Below, one piece after another: positions 1 through 7,523 of a DNA stretch of 17,018 nt. A program made the translations under genes and the position numbers. The stretch comes from Spirochaetales bacterium (GTDB lineage Bacteria > Spirochaetota > Spirochaetia > ARS1246). The notes below the pieces were generated by a model that did not search any database, had not been told where the DNA came from, and saw only the letters and a list, made by a program, of their open reading frames with translations. Within the stretch, counting starts at the first letter, position 1; every line of letters starts with the position of its first letter. The stretch spans positions 1-17,018 of the forward strand of contig JAFGHN010000090.1 in the NCBI GenBank assembly GCA_016930115.1, in the 5' to 3' direction.

Positions 1-881
1 TCCGCGCTCGACCTGACGGTCTGGCCCTGTTCGAAGAAGACAGTAAGATCGTCCAGGAGTTCCAGCTCCTGTTCGGAATCCTCTTCCTCCCATGCGCGTA
101 CAAAGAAATCCACACCCGATCGCAAAGAGTTCAACCGGCGTATGTTTTTTGTCCATATAGCGTCCTTGATCATCGCCACGAGCGAATCCAGACTCTCTCT
201 TGTCCAGTCTTTCCTCGGCATGTCGTAAAAAGCCACCGCAGAAGTCACCCGTTCGCGGGCGTTTGGGATTCCGCTGATAAGCGTATCCGGATACTTCAGG
301 TACTCCTTAAAGTGCTGCATTGCAAGGTCCCATTTGCCGAGTTCTTCGTATGTCCTCGCAAGATGGTAGTACGTTGCGCCCAAATCGATGTTTTCCCTAA
401 AACGCTCGAGCAGCTCCTTGTAATAGTTGACCCGTATTTCAGGCTCATCCACCATAGATACCAGATTCGTAAGGCAGATGTAGTGTACCGAACGGTCGCC
501 TTCCAATAACAGATCGCTGTAATTCTTGAGCACCCGCTCAAAATAGTGGATAGCGAATGGATATGCCTCCGCCTCCTTGTAATTCTCGGCCACCAGCAGC
601 AGATAATAGGCGTTGTACGGGTCATCAGGATGTTTGATCACGTAGGTTGTCAGGAAGAGATTCATCGTCTGGTGGGCGCCGTTTTCAAAATATATATTGA
701 TGATTTGGCTGTTGCCGATAAAACGCGTTTCAGGCGCGCTGTCGGAGTTGTCCAACTTCCCTATCAGCTTACGCAATTCCCGTCTCGTCTGGCGATCGCC
801 CACCAGGAACGAGTTTTTTTCGGTTTCACAACCGGCGAGAACAAAAATGAGTATCATCATACCGGCGATAAGTCGAAGCAT
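1..881 (-). CDS. TPR-type lipoprotein, C-terminus cut off by window edge
   Basis: The open frame starts at the ATG at 881-879 and runs leftward off position 1 without a stop, so 293 residues are visible and the C-terminus is missing. It opens with a short lipoprotein signal (MLRLIAGMMILIFVLAGC): Arg3, a hydrophobic core and the lipobox LAGC with Cys18 as the lipidated residue. The rest is Tyr-rich, paired-helix sequence typical of TPR/outer-membrane assembly-type scaffolds, for example YYHLARTYEELGKWDLAMQHF. It probably sits in the periplasm anchored to a membrane and binds other proteins; no catalytic motif is visible. No Shine-Dalgarno sequence precedes the ATG, and a candidate promoter lies immediately upstream, so the transcript may be leaderless. 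It is divergent from icd. The family assignment is structural only; the specific function is unknown. Confidence 0.85.
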   Translation of the reverse strand, partial: MLRLIAGMMILIFVLAGCETEKNSFLVGDRQTRRELRKLIGKLDNSDSAPETRFIGNSQIINIYFENGAHQTMNLFLTTYVIKHPDDPYNAYYLLLVAENYKEAEAYPFAIHYFERVLKNYSDLLLEGDRSVHYICLTNLVSMVDEPEIRVNYYKELLERFRENIDLGATYYHLARTYEELGKWDLAMQHFKEYLKYPDTLISGIPNARERVTSAVAFYDMPRKDWTRESLDSLVAMIKDAIWTKNIRRLNSLRSGVDFFVRAWEEEDSEQELELLDDLTVFFEQGQTVRSSA

Positions 882-891
882 GACGCAACGG

Positions 892-920
892 ATGGTAGCA
901 CATGGTAGAGCGGCAGACAA
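892..920 (-). promoter_or_regulatory. Candidate sigma70-type promoter for the leftward TPR lipoprotein
   Basis: Read on the minus strand, TTGTCT (915-920) and TACCAT (892-897) are separated by exactly 17 bp, and TGC before the second box gives an extended -10. The -10 box ends 10 nt before the ATG at 881, so transcription would start about 4 nt before the start codon. This comes from pattern matching only; each box has 4 of 6 consensus bases. Confidence 0.4.
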
Positions 921-960
921 CCGATATTCGTCGTCTCGCAGGTCATGCGCGTGCACTTAC

Positions 961-989
961 TTGCTTGTGTGGTAAGTTTTTATTAGAAT
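961..989 (+). promoter_or_regulatory. Candidate sigma70-type promoter for icd
   Basis: TTGCTT (961-966) and TAGAAT (984-989) are spaced by 17 bp. The -10 box matches consensus at 5 of 6 positions, while the -35 box is weak (3 of 6). The predicted start near 996 would leave a leader of about 45 nt before the GTG of icd, which has its own good ribosome binding site. The 882-1040 gap between the divergent genes holds this and the opposing promoter; I see nothing else in it. Confidence 0.4.
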
Positions 990-1026
990 GCTTCGTGAGC
1001 AAACCATCGCCTTGTGCAGTCGGCTT

Positions 1027-1033
1027 AGAGGGG
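1027..1033 (+). promoter_or_regulatory. Ribosome binding site fixing the icd start
   Basis: AGAGGGG lies 7 nt before GTG at 1041. This supports the GTG as the true start, even though it is not ATG. Confidence 0.7.
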
Positions 1034-1040
1034 TATATCG

Positions 1041-2252
1041 GTGAGTGAGAGAATCACGAGAGTAAAGAGCGGCCTTCTCGTTCCTGATAACCCGATAATT
1101 CCATTCATCGAGGGTGACGGCACCGGCCCGGACATCTGGGCGGCCGCCGTCAAGGTGTTCGACGCGGCCGTATCCATCGCATACGGGGGATCAAGGAAGG
1201 TCACCTGGAAAGAAATCCTTGCGGGAGAGAAGGCGAACAGGGAAACCGGCGAATGGCTTCCCGAGGAAACTCTCGAAGTTCTCAAAACCCACCTTGTCGG
1301 TATCAAAGGCCCGCTCACCACACCTGTCGGAGGCGGGTTCAGAAGCCTCAATGTCGCACTGCGGCAGCTCCTTGACCTGTACGTCTGTTTGCGCCCGGTG
1401 CGGTATCTACCGGGAATCCCTTCGCCGGTCAAGAAACCCGAGTTGATAGATATGGTGGTTTTCCGCGAGAACACTGAAGACGTATATGCCGGACTTGAGA
1501 CGCCATCGGGAGATGAAAAGACAAAAAAACTCATCGAGTACCTTCATGCGGAGATGGGCTGGGAAGTAAAACCTGATTCGGGAATAGGGATAAAACCCAT
1601 AAGCTCAAGCGGTACGCGGCGGCTTGTCCGCGCGGCTATCGAGTATGCTATCAAGGAGGGAAGAAGGAGCGTTACCCTCGTCCACAAGGGCAACATCATG
1701 AAATACACGGAAGGCGCATTCATGCAGTGGGGATACGAGCTGGCCGGCTCAGAATATGCAGACCGGACGGTATCATGGGAGGAATGCGGGGGAAATCCTT
1801 CTGAAGGAAAGATTCTCGTCAAGGATGTTATTGCAGATGCTTTTCTCCAACAGATACTCACCAGGCCGGAAGAATACGACGTTATCGCGACGATGAATCT
1901 GAACGGGGACTATGTCTCCGATGCCCTTGCCGCGCAGGTGGGAGGGATCGGCATCGCACCGGGGGCCAACATAAATTATGAAACAGGTCACGCGGTTTTT
2001 GAGGCCACTCACGGCACCGCACCCAAGTATGCCGGGAAGAACATGGTCAATCCAAGCTCGGTGATACTTTCCGGTAAGCTGATGTTCGAATATATGGGCT
2101 GGACCGAAGCGGCGGACTTGATAGACCGGGGCTTGACCGGCGCCATCGGTGCTAAATATGTGACCTACGATTTTGCGCGACTCATGGAAGGCTCTACAAA
2201 GGTATCTACCGGCGAGTTCGGCAGTCACATAGTCGATCACATGGTAGTCTGA
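1041..2252 (+). CDS. icd: NADP-dependent isocitrate dehydrogenase
   Basis: This cytoplasmic enzyme oxidatively decarboxylates isocitrate to 2-oxoglutarate and makes NADPH in the TCA cycle. The 403-residue protein matches the E. coli-type homodimeric family along its length: IEGDGTGPDI near the N-terminus, GGGFRSLNVALRQ (residues 97-109), FRENTEDVYAG, SGIGIKP, LVHKGNIMKYTEGAF, NLNGDYVSDALAAQ and THGTAPKYAG. Ser102 occupies the position of the regulatory phospho-serine (E. coli Ser113). Lys329 and Tyr330 correspond to the residues that set NADP specificity (E. coli Lys344/Tyr345), so NADP is the likely cofactor. The GTG start has a good SD sequence. A TPR lipoprotein gene follows after 27 nt, so the two may be co-transcribed. 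Whether an AceK-like kinase regulates it cannot be judged here. Confidence 0.97.
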   Translation: MSERITRVKSGLLVPDNPIIPFIEGDGTGPDIWAAAVKVFDAAVSIAYGGSRKVTWKEILAGEKANRETGEWLPEETLEVLKTHLVGIKGPLTTPVGGGFRSLNVALRQLLDLYVCLRPVRYLPGIPSPVKKPELIDMVVFRENTEDVYAGLETPSGDEKTKKLIEYLHAEMGWEVKPDSGIGIKPISSSGTRRLVRAAIEYAIKEGRRSVTLVHKGNIMKYTEGAFMQWGYELAGSEYADRTVSWEECGGNPSEGKILVKDVIADAFLQQILTRPEEYDVIATMNLNGDYVSDALAAQVGGIGIAPGANINYETGHAVFEATHGTAPKYAGKNMVNPSSVILSGKLMFEYMGWTEAADLIDRGLTGAIGAKYVTYDFARLMEGSTKVSTGEFGSHIVDHMVV

Positions 2253-2279
2253 TCGCTGATTACGACCGCTCTATGGGCA

Positions 2280-3956
2280 ATGTTACGGTACTTCGCACCG
2301 CTGCTACTCCTTGGATTACTCATTGTGGCGTGCGCGTCTCCACCGGAGGCTGTGCCGGGAAATGGCGCGAACCAGGCTCTCCGTGACGAATCCCAACTCA
2401 TCACCGCCGCGAGGACAGATATAACGATAGGTTCGCCTGACAGCCTCCGGCGAGCGATCAGCGACCTCGACGCTTCCGACGCAAGAGAAAGTGAGGTGGG
2501 ACGGGATCTCCTCTATCTGGCGTCAAATGTGTACTTGATTCTATACCCGCTTCTCGATCATCCGGCAGTGGATATCGTTCCGCCTCCTGCGACGAGCACC
2601 TATTCGAAAATGATAACATCGATAAAAGCGGGCATATATCCGGAGATTCCACCCGGACAGGCCTCTTTTATTACCCTCATCGTGCCGACCCTCACCGTTT
2701 TTTATTCGACTAGTGTGGGAGTTGAAGAACGCGCCTCGCAAGCCCTTGCGCAGGCCGTCACCTTGAACCCGGATTCGGTTGTGCCGTTTCTTGTGCAGGG
2801 CGTGCTTGCCGAGCGCCGCCGGGAGTTAGGAAATGCTTACCTTTTCTTCGACGCGGCCCTCAAGGTATCGCCGTCCTGTTATCCGGCGCGGTACGGACTT
2901 GCCCGGACAGGTCATCTTCTGGGGAAGAATGAGGAGGCGTATCGCTCGGTAACCCTCCTGAAGACCACGTTCCCGGGGAACATAGAATTCTTGAATCTCA
3001 GCACGCAGATACTGTTTGATCTTGGTCGCTATGCCGAGGCAGACAAAGAAAATCAGGAGGCCTTGAAACTCGAGCCTGATAACCTGAACTCTTTGCTTCT
3101 GAGGATCCGAATCCTTGAAGTGCTTGGTACGAATGATCCGTACGCCAAGCGCCTTCTTTCTCGAATCGAGCAGCAGTTGCCTCAGAATCCCGAGGTCATG
3201 CGGATGACGATGCGATTCCTGATAAAGGACGGCGAACTTGAAAGGGCGCTGCCGGTTGCCGAGCGAGCGCACTCGCTCTTTCCTGATGATAATGAATTTG
3301 AAAAAACCTACGGCAAGCTTCTCATCGATACAGGAAGAATCGAAGAAGGAAGGCAGGTCATCGAGAATACCCTTGAAGATGATCCGGACAGCATTGACAA
3401 GCTTGAGATACTGCTCAGTCAGGCTGAAGAAGAGAAGAACTGGGCGCGGGCGGGTGAATACGTACAGCGAATCCTCGAGCTCGATCGATCACCGGAATAC
3501 TTGCGGCGCGCGGTGGATATCTATACCGCATACGGCCGATACGTCACCGCCGTCGGCTTTGCCGCTATGCTTTCGGACAAACCCGAAGTGACGGCAACCG
3601 ATCTGATGGAATACGCTGGTATACTGGTCACACTGGGCCAAACCGCCCAGGCAAGGGGAGTGCTCAACGACGCGCTGGAGATCGCGCAAAACGGGCAGGT
3701 GAGGAGCGTGATTTACTACACGCTGAGTACGATAGCCGATACTCCTGAAGAGCGTTACGCCGCCTTGCAGGATTCGCTGTTCGAAGATCCACAGAACAGA
3801 GACACCCTCGTCGGGTATTCCGATTACTTTGAGACCCTGGGGGACTACAACAACGCCCGCAAATGGCTCGGCCGGGCTGTGGATCTCCTGCCCGAGGGTG
3901 AGGGCGAAGAGCTTCGTTCGCATCTTGCCGAGCTTGAGGAGATAGTGGGTGAATAG
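2280..3956 (+). CDS. TPR-repeat lipoprotein
   Basis: This 558-residue protein starts with a lipoprotein signal peptide: Arg3, a Leu-rich core and the lipobox IVAC with Cys18 as the acylation site. After a linker (about residues 20-140), successive TPR-like helical pairs run to the C-terminus. Clear units are around RASQALAQAVTLNPDS, NAYLFFDAALKVSP, YAEADKENQEALKLEPDN, RIEEGRQVIENTLEDDPDS and NNARKWLGRAVDLLPEG. No enzyme motif is seen, so a periplasmic, membrane-anchored protein-binding scaffold is most likely. The gene lies 27 nt after icd, has only a poor SD (GGG at 2275-2277) and overlaps aroDE by 8 nt, which suggests an operon. A functional link to the two metabolic enzymes is not obvious. 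The partner of the TPR domain is unknown. Confidence 0.9.
   Translation: MLRYFAPLLLLGLLIVACASPPEAVPGNGANQALRDESQLITAARTDITIGSPDSLRRAISDLDASDARESEVGRDLLYLASNVYLILYPLLDHPAVDIVPPPATSTYSKMITSIKAGIYPEIPPGQASFITLIVPTLTVFYSTSVGVEERASQALAQAVTLNPDSVVPFLVQGVLAERRRELGNAYLFFDAALKVSPSCYPARYGLARTGHLLGKNEEAYRSVTLLKTTFPGNIEFLNLSTQILFDLGRYAEADKENQEALKLEPDNLNSLLLRIRILEVLGTNDPYAKRLLSRIEQQLPQNPEVMRMTMRFLIKDGELERALPVAERAHSLFPDDNEFEKTYGKLLIDTGRIEEGRQVIENTLEDDPDSIDKLEILLSQAEEEKNWARAGEYVQRILELDRSPEYLRRAVDIYTAYGRYVTAVGFAAMLSDKPEVTATDLMEYAGILVTLGQTAQARGVLNDALEIAQNGQVRSVIYYTLSTIADTPEERYAALQDSLFEDPQNRDTLVGYSDYFETLGDYNNARKWLGRAVDLLPEGEGEELRSHLAELEEIVGE
3936..3941 (+). promoter_or_regulatory. Ribosome binding site fixing the aroDE start
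   Basis: GAGGAG lies inside the end of the upstream lipoprotein gene, 7 nt before GTG at 3949. It supports this overlapping start. Confidence 0.7.
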
Positions 3957-5442
3957 CACCGGCGCTACACAGGTCTGCCTGACGGTCGCTGAAAAAACGA
4001 TCGCGAAGATGGTCGAGCGGATAACTCATGACAGGAAATACATAGATATGGCCGAGGTGAGGGCGGATTACCTTGATCAAGCCGAATTGGCCAAGGTGAC
4101 AAATCTTCCCCGGCTGACTGATGTACCGCTTATTTTCACGATCCGCCGGACCCGTGACGGTGGGAAGTGGGGCAAACCTGAAAACGAGAGAAAGCCGCTT
4201 CTGCTCCGCGCTGCCGCCGCCGGGTTCGGTTACCTCGATCTTGAAGCCGATGTCGCGTTTGCCGACGTCGAGGCCCGCTGCAGGCAGGCGGGTACAAGAA
4301 TCATCAGGTCCATCCACGATGTTGCCGGTGTGCCCGCTGAGCTGGGTTCAATTTTGAGAAATTTGCCCCGGCGCGGCGATGAGATAGCAAAGGCGGCGGT
4401 TCTGCCTCGCTCGACAGCCGATCTTATCTCTATTCTGAGAGCCTCCGGAGAACCCGGTCTCAAGACAAAAATCGTGCTGGGAATGGGGCCGTGGGGTTTC
4501 CCTACGCGGGTGCTCGCGGCGAAACTCGGTTCGTTTCTCACCTTCTGTTCCCCCGCAGGAATGGAAACCGCACCCGGTCACGTGGATCCTGAGACCCTTA
4601 TCGAGACGTACCGGTTCAGATCGATTTCTGCTTCCACTGAAGTCTACTGCATTATCGCCAATCCGGTGATGCACTCGCGCTCGCCGTGGATTCATAATCC
4701 TGCATTCGAGTCTGCAGGCCTTGACGCGGTATACGTTCCTGTTCAGCTTGACGAACCGCGTGCATTTTGCGAGCTTGCCCGCCTCCTGGATATCAAAGGC
4801 GCCTCGGTTTCAATTCCTCACAAAGCGGCCGTCAGGAAAATCATCGTCAAGGAGGACGAAACCGTCAGCGCCGCCGGCTCATGCAACACTCTCTTCGCGG
4901 CCGATGGCGGTTTCCACGGAACGAACACTGATGTGCCGGCGTTCACCTCAACGCTTCTCGCCCTTGCCGGAGGTAAGCAAAGACTAGCCGGTATGCCGGC
5001 AACCGTGGTGGGTGCGGGTGGAACCGCGAGGGCGGTAACCTACGCGTTGACCACTTTGGGCGCCCGTGTTTGTGTCCTCAACCGCACGGTACAAAAGGCG
5101 GAAGCCCTTGCCGGAGAGTTCGGCTGTTCCTGGGCGCCTCTGGAAGAGAGCTCGATGCCGGTGCTCCGCCGGCACAGCGATCTCATTGTGCAGACGACAA
5201 GCGCCGGGATGCATCCGCAAGAAGGATCGGATCCGCTTTGGTTCTACAAGTTTCGCGGGGACGAAGTTGTCTACGATGTCATCTACGTGCCGAAAGAGAC
5301 GGTTTTTCTGCGCAGGGCGAGAGAAGCTGGATGCAGGACCCGGAACGGGGAGCACATGCTTCTGGAACAAGCCTATCTGCAGTTTAAGCTTTTCACCGGT
5401 CTCGATTATCCTGCCGGCTGCCGCGGGATCACGGTCTTCTGA
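3949..5442 (+). CDS. aroDE: Bifunctional 3-dehydroquinate dehydratase (type I)/shikimate dehydrogenase
   Basis: This 497-residue fusion performs steps 3 and 4 of the shikimate pathway: dehydroquinate to dehydroshikimate to shikimate with NADPH. Residues 1 to about 222 are a type I dehydratase with Glu36 and Arg38 (EVRAD), FTIRRTRDGGKW, the catalytic His123 (SIHDV), the Schiff-base Lys148 (AKAAVLP), MGPWGFPTR and TAPGH. Residues from about 230 form the dehydrogenase: NPVMHSRSP (238-246), catalytic Lys292 (SIPHK), Asp328 (GTNTD), the nucleotide-binding GAGGTARA (355-362), NRT (378-380) favouring NADP, and Gln474 (EQAY). All key residues of both halves are present. The same domain order is known in plants and chlamydiae. 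GTG start; 8-nt overlap with the lipoprotein gene implies translational coupling. The 3' end faces the helicase-partner gene across 11 nt, with no terminator visible. Confidence 0.96.
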   Translation: MNSTGATQVCLTVAEKTIAKMVERITHDRKYIDMAEVRADYLDQAELAKVTNLPRLTDVPLIFTIRRTRDGGKWGKPENERKPLLLRAAAAGFGYLDLEADVAFADVEARCRQAGTRIIRSIHDVAGVPAELGSILRNLPRRGDEIAKAAVLPRSTADLISILRASGEPGLKTKIVLGMGPWGFPTRVLAAKLGSFLTFCSPAGMETAPGHVDPETLIETYRFRSISASTEVYCIIANPVMHSRSPWIHNPAFESAGLDAVYVPVQLDEPRAFCELARLLDIKGASVSIPHKAAVRKIIVKEDETVSAAGSCNTLFAADGGFHGTNTDVPAFTSTLLALAGGKQRLAGMPATVVGAGGTARAVTYALTTLGARVCVLNRTVQKAEALAGEFGCSWAPLEESSMPVLRRHSDLIVQTTSAGMHPQEGSDPLWFYKFRGDEVVYDVIYVPKETVFLRRAREAGCRTRNGEHMLLEQAYLQFKLFTGLDYPAGCRGITVF

Positions 5443-5453
5443 TGCGAGGCTTC

Positions 5454-7523
5454 TTACGAGGTGGCGAATAGTGAACCGCGGACGCTCCGCACATGACTCA
5501 TCGATCTTACCCGCAACTTCAGCGTGCTCAGATTCGGCAGCTCTCTGCACAGGAGCGTGAGATCCGCACCGCCTTTGCTCAGCTCCGCGGGCGCCACAAG
5601 ATACCTCACAGATTTTCCTCCTGTTCCGCGGGTCATGATTTCGAGCAGCGTACCTTGCCTTGAAAGCGCCTGTTCGATAATACGCACTTTCCCGACGTAG
5701 TCGAAACCCTTCGCTTCATTTTTTTCTCTTGGAGAAGCGGCGTGGTATTCCAGTTGTTCGGGGTAGAGCAAGAGCCGCTGGCGTATCATCCGTGCGAGTT
5801 CTTCCCGCATCTCGGCGGTGACGTCCATGGTATCAAGCTTTCTGTTGAGTTCGGCGGGGACATCAATGCCGGGTTTCGGCCGGGGTTTCTTTTTTCTCCG
5901 GTGTAACATCGCTGCAGGTGGTGCGAGAAAATCGAGATCCTGAAACCGCTTGCCTGCATCGGTCTCTCCCTTGCCTTCAAGACTGCCGGATCCTTCAAGC
6001 GCGGGTTTCTGATTGATCCCGCAGCCGTGGAGGGTCTTCTCGATTTTTGCCTGGTCGCCGGCTCTCATAAGATATACTCCCGGCGCCGGTATCGAAATGA
6101 TGAGTTTTTTCATATCAGGGTTGTGCTCGACAAGGTGACGGCGGTTCTCATCGACGAGGAGCACGCTTCCGTGGAAGATCCTGACACTCAGGAATTCTTT
6201 CTCCCATGATTTCAGCGAGAAAACGACGTTGGACGGCGGTTCAACGGCGGAAAGCATCTCGAGGGAGTTGATGAGCTGGGCCGCCGAAACACCATCGGCG
6301 AACCGTTTGGTAACCGTTTCGCGGGTGAGCTCGAATACCGGACAAACGTCGTAACTCACCAGCCGCGCCCCGAGTGCAACTGTAACCGTTCTCGCAAAGG
6401 ATGCCTGTTCCGTGAGGGTAATCTCGAAGTTCGGCTGCAGCACAGCCGCCGGCGCTTCGATACCGTTGCCGGTCGTCACCGGAAGCGGAGAAGGCCTGTA
6501 ACTGCCGCCTTCACTGCCCAGAAGGCCAAGTGCCTTCATTGCGTTCAGCAGCTTGATGAGGTGTCTTTCAACCGACAGCGAAAGTCCGCCGGCAATGAGC
6601 ATTCGACCGAGCGAGAAGGCGGGGTAGGAACGTGACGGGTCGGCGCGTTCAAGGAGGAACTTCGCCGCGCAAGCATACTCGAAGGCGGAAAGACCCGGGT
6701 ACGCCTGCGTTTGCTGTTGGTCCGCCGCTGCGCCGCTTTCCGGATTGTCCGCTGTCCAGTCACTCGCAGCCAAACCGCCGGCGAGACAGGCGAGCCTGTC
6801 TGTCTGCGAGAGCGACGCAAAATCCGCGAGTTCCCGATGCGCGACATCGAACTCACCATCGGCCTGGCGGATAATACCTGCCGATTCAAGAGCCAAAACC
6901 ATCAAGATCAGTCTCCCTGTCGCCTCTTTCGTATCGGCGAAAGAGAATCTTGCGGCGGCCTCCTTGACGATCTTGCTTTTGAACTTTCTACCGGCTTTGA
7001 AGGGCGCGGGATGTTCCCTGATAAACGCCACGACGGAAAGTATCAGTCTGTCACACACCCAGGGCCCGGCACCTTGCATCGCACTTGTTGATTCAAACAC
7101 GACGTGAGGGTCCACCACCGAGGTCTCCAGATCATCCGCGAGGAGGGGGTTGGGCCGCATTACCTCGGCGCCGTCTTCTATGGATTTGTAGATAAGCATC
7201 CTCTCTTCAAGGTTGAGCAGGTGGTTGTGGAGGTCGAGGTACGGCACCGTTCCTTTCAAGAAATCGTAGAGGGTGGGCAAGTCCGGTTTGTTCAACGCGA
7301 AAATTGCGGTCAGAAGAAAGGCGTCACCGGGCGAGATAAGCGATAGAATCCTTTCTCGTGTTTCCCGGCTCTTCAGGTAGGCAATCAAGTCCTCGAGAAG
7401 CTGGTGTTTATTGAAAGGGGTTTCGATTTTACCCAGGGCGAAGCGTATGACTTCAAAAAATTGCTGGTCCGGCCGTGTGATCAGGGCACCCTTCCAGCGT
7501 TCGACATCGGACGATCGGCTCAT
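5454..7523 (-). CDS. XPB-associated protein with helicase-associated wHTH domain (Helicase_C_3 type)
   Basis: This 689-residue protein has no helicase motor motifs. Its central-to-C-terminal part, from LQPNFEITL through SYDVCPVFELTRETVTKRFADG, SAAQLINSLEMLS and SVRIFHGSVLLVDE, matches my recollection of the XPB/Ssl2-like domain (Helicase_C_3), as in the mycobacterial protein encoded beside XPB. N-terminal residues up to about 340 are helical and wHTH-like, and a basic Lys/Arg/Pro linker (HRRKKKPRPKPG) may contact DNA. A C-terminal segment (about 600-689) resembles a WYL-like or small beta domain, but I am not sure of this. Its ATG overlaps the TGA of the XPB gene in an ATGA junction, so it is probably made in step with XPB and acts with it, perhaps on damaged DNA. 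That role is inferred from context. Confidence 0.85.
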   Translation of the reverse strand: MSRSSDVERWKGALITRPDQQFFEVIRFALGKIETPFNKHQLLEDLIAYLKSRETRERILSLISPGDAFLLTAIFALNKPDLPTLYDFLKGTVPYLDLHNHLLNLEERMLIYKSIEDGAEVMRPNPLLADDLETSVVDPHVVFESTSAMQGAGPWVCDRLILSVVAFIREHPAPFKAGRKFKSKIVKEAAARFSFADTKEATGRLILMVLALESAGIIRQADGEFDVAHRELADFASLSQTDRLACLAGGLAASDWTADNPESGAAADQQQTQAYPGLSAFEYACAAKFLLERADPSRSYPAFSLGRMLIAGGLSLSVERHLIKLLNAMKALGLLGSEGGSYRPSPLPVTTGNGIEAPAAVLQPNFEITLTEQASFARTVTVALGARLVSYDVCPVFELTRETVTKRFADGVSAAQLINSLEMLSAVEPPSNVVFSLKSWEKEFLSVRIFHGSVLLVDENRRHLVEHNPDMKKLIISIPAPGVYLMRAGDQAKIEKTLHGCGINQKPALEGSGSLEGKGETDAGKRFQDLDFLAPPAAMLHRRKKKPRPKPGIDVPAELNRKLDTMDVTAEMREELARMIRQRLLLYPEQLEYHAASPREKNEAKGFDYVGKVRIIEQALSRQGTLLEIMTRGTGGKSVRYLVAPAELSKGGADLTLLCRELPNLSTLKLRVRSMSHVRSVRGSLFATS

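Noticed and set aside
955..981. 6-bp hairpin (ACTTAC/GTAAGT) followed by five T residues upstream of icd
   Set aside because: The stem is short and AT-rich, no gene ends upstream of it on that strand, and it overlaps a candidate promoter, so a terminator is unlikely.
3664..4317. Minus-strand open frame of 217 codons across the lipoprotein-aroDE junction
   Set aside because: It is antisense to two well-supported genes, and its Arg/Pro-rich composition is typical of a non-coding frame.
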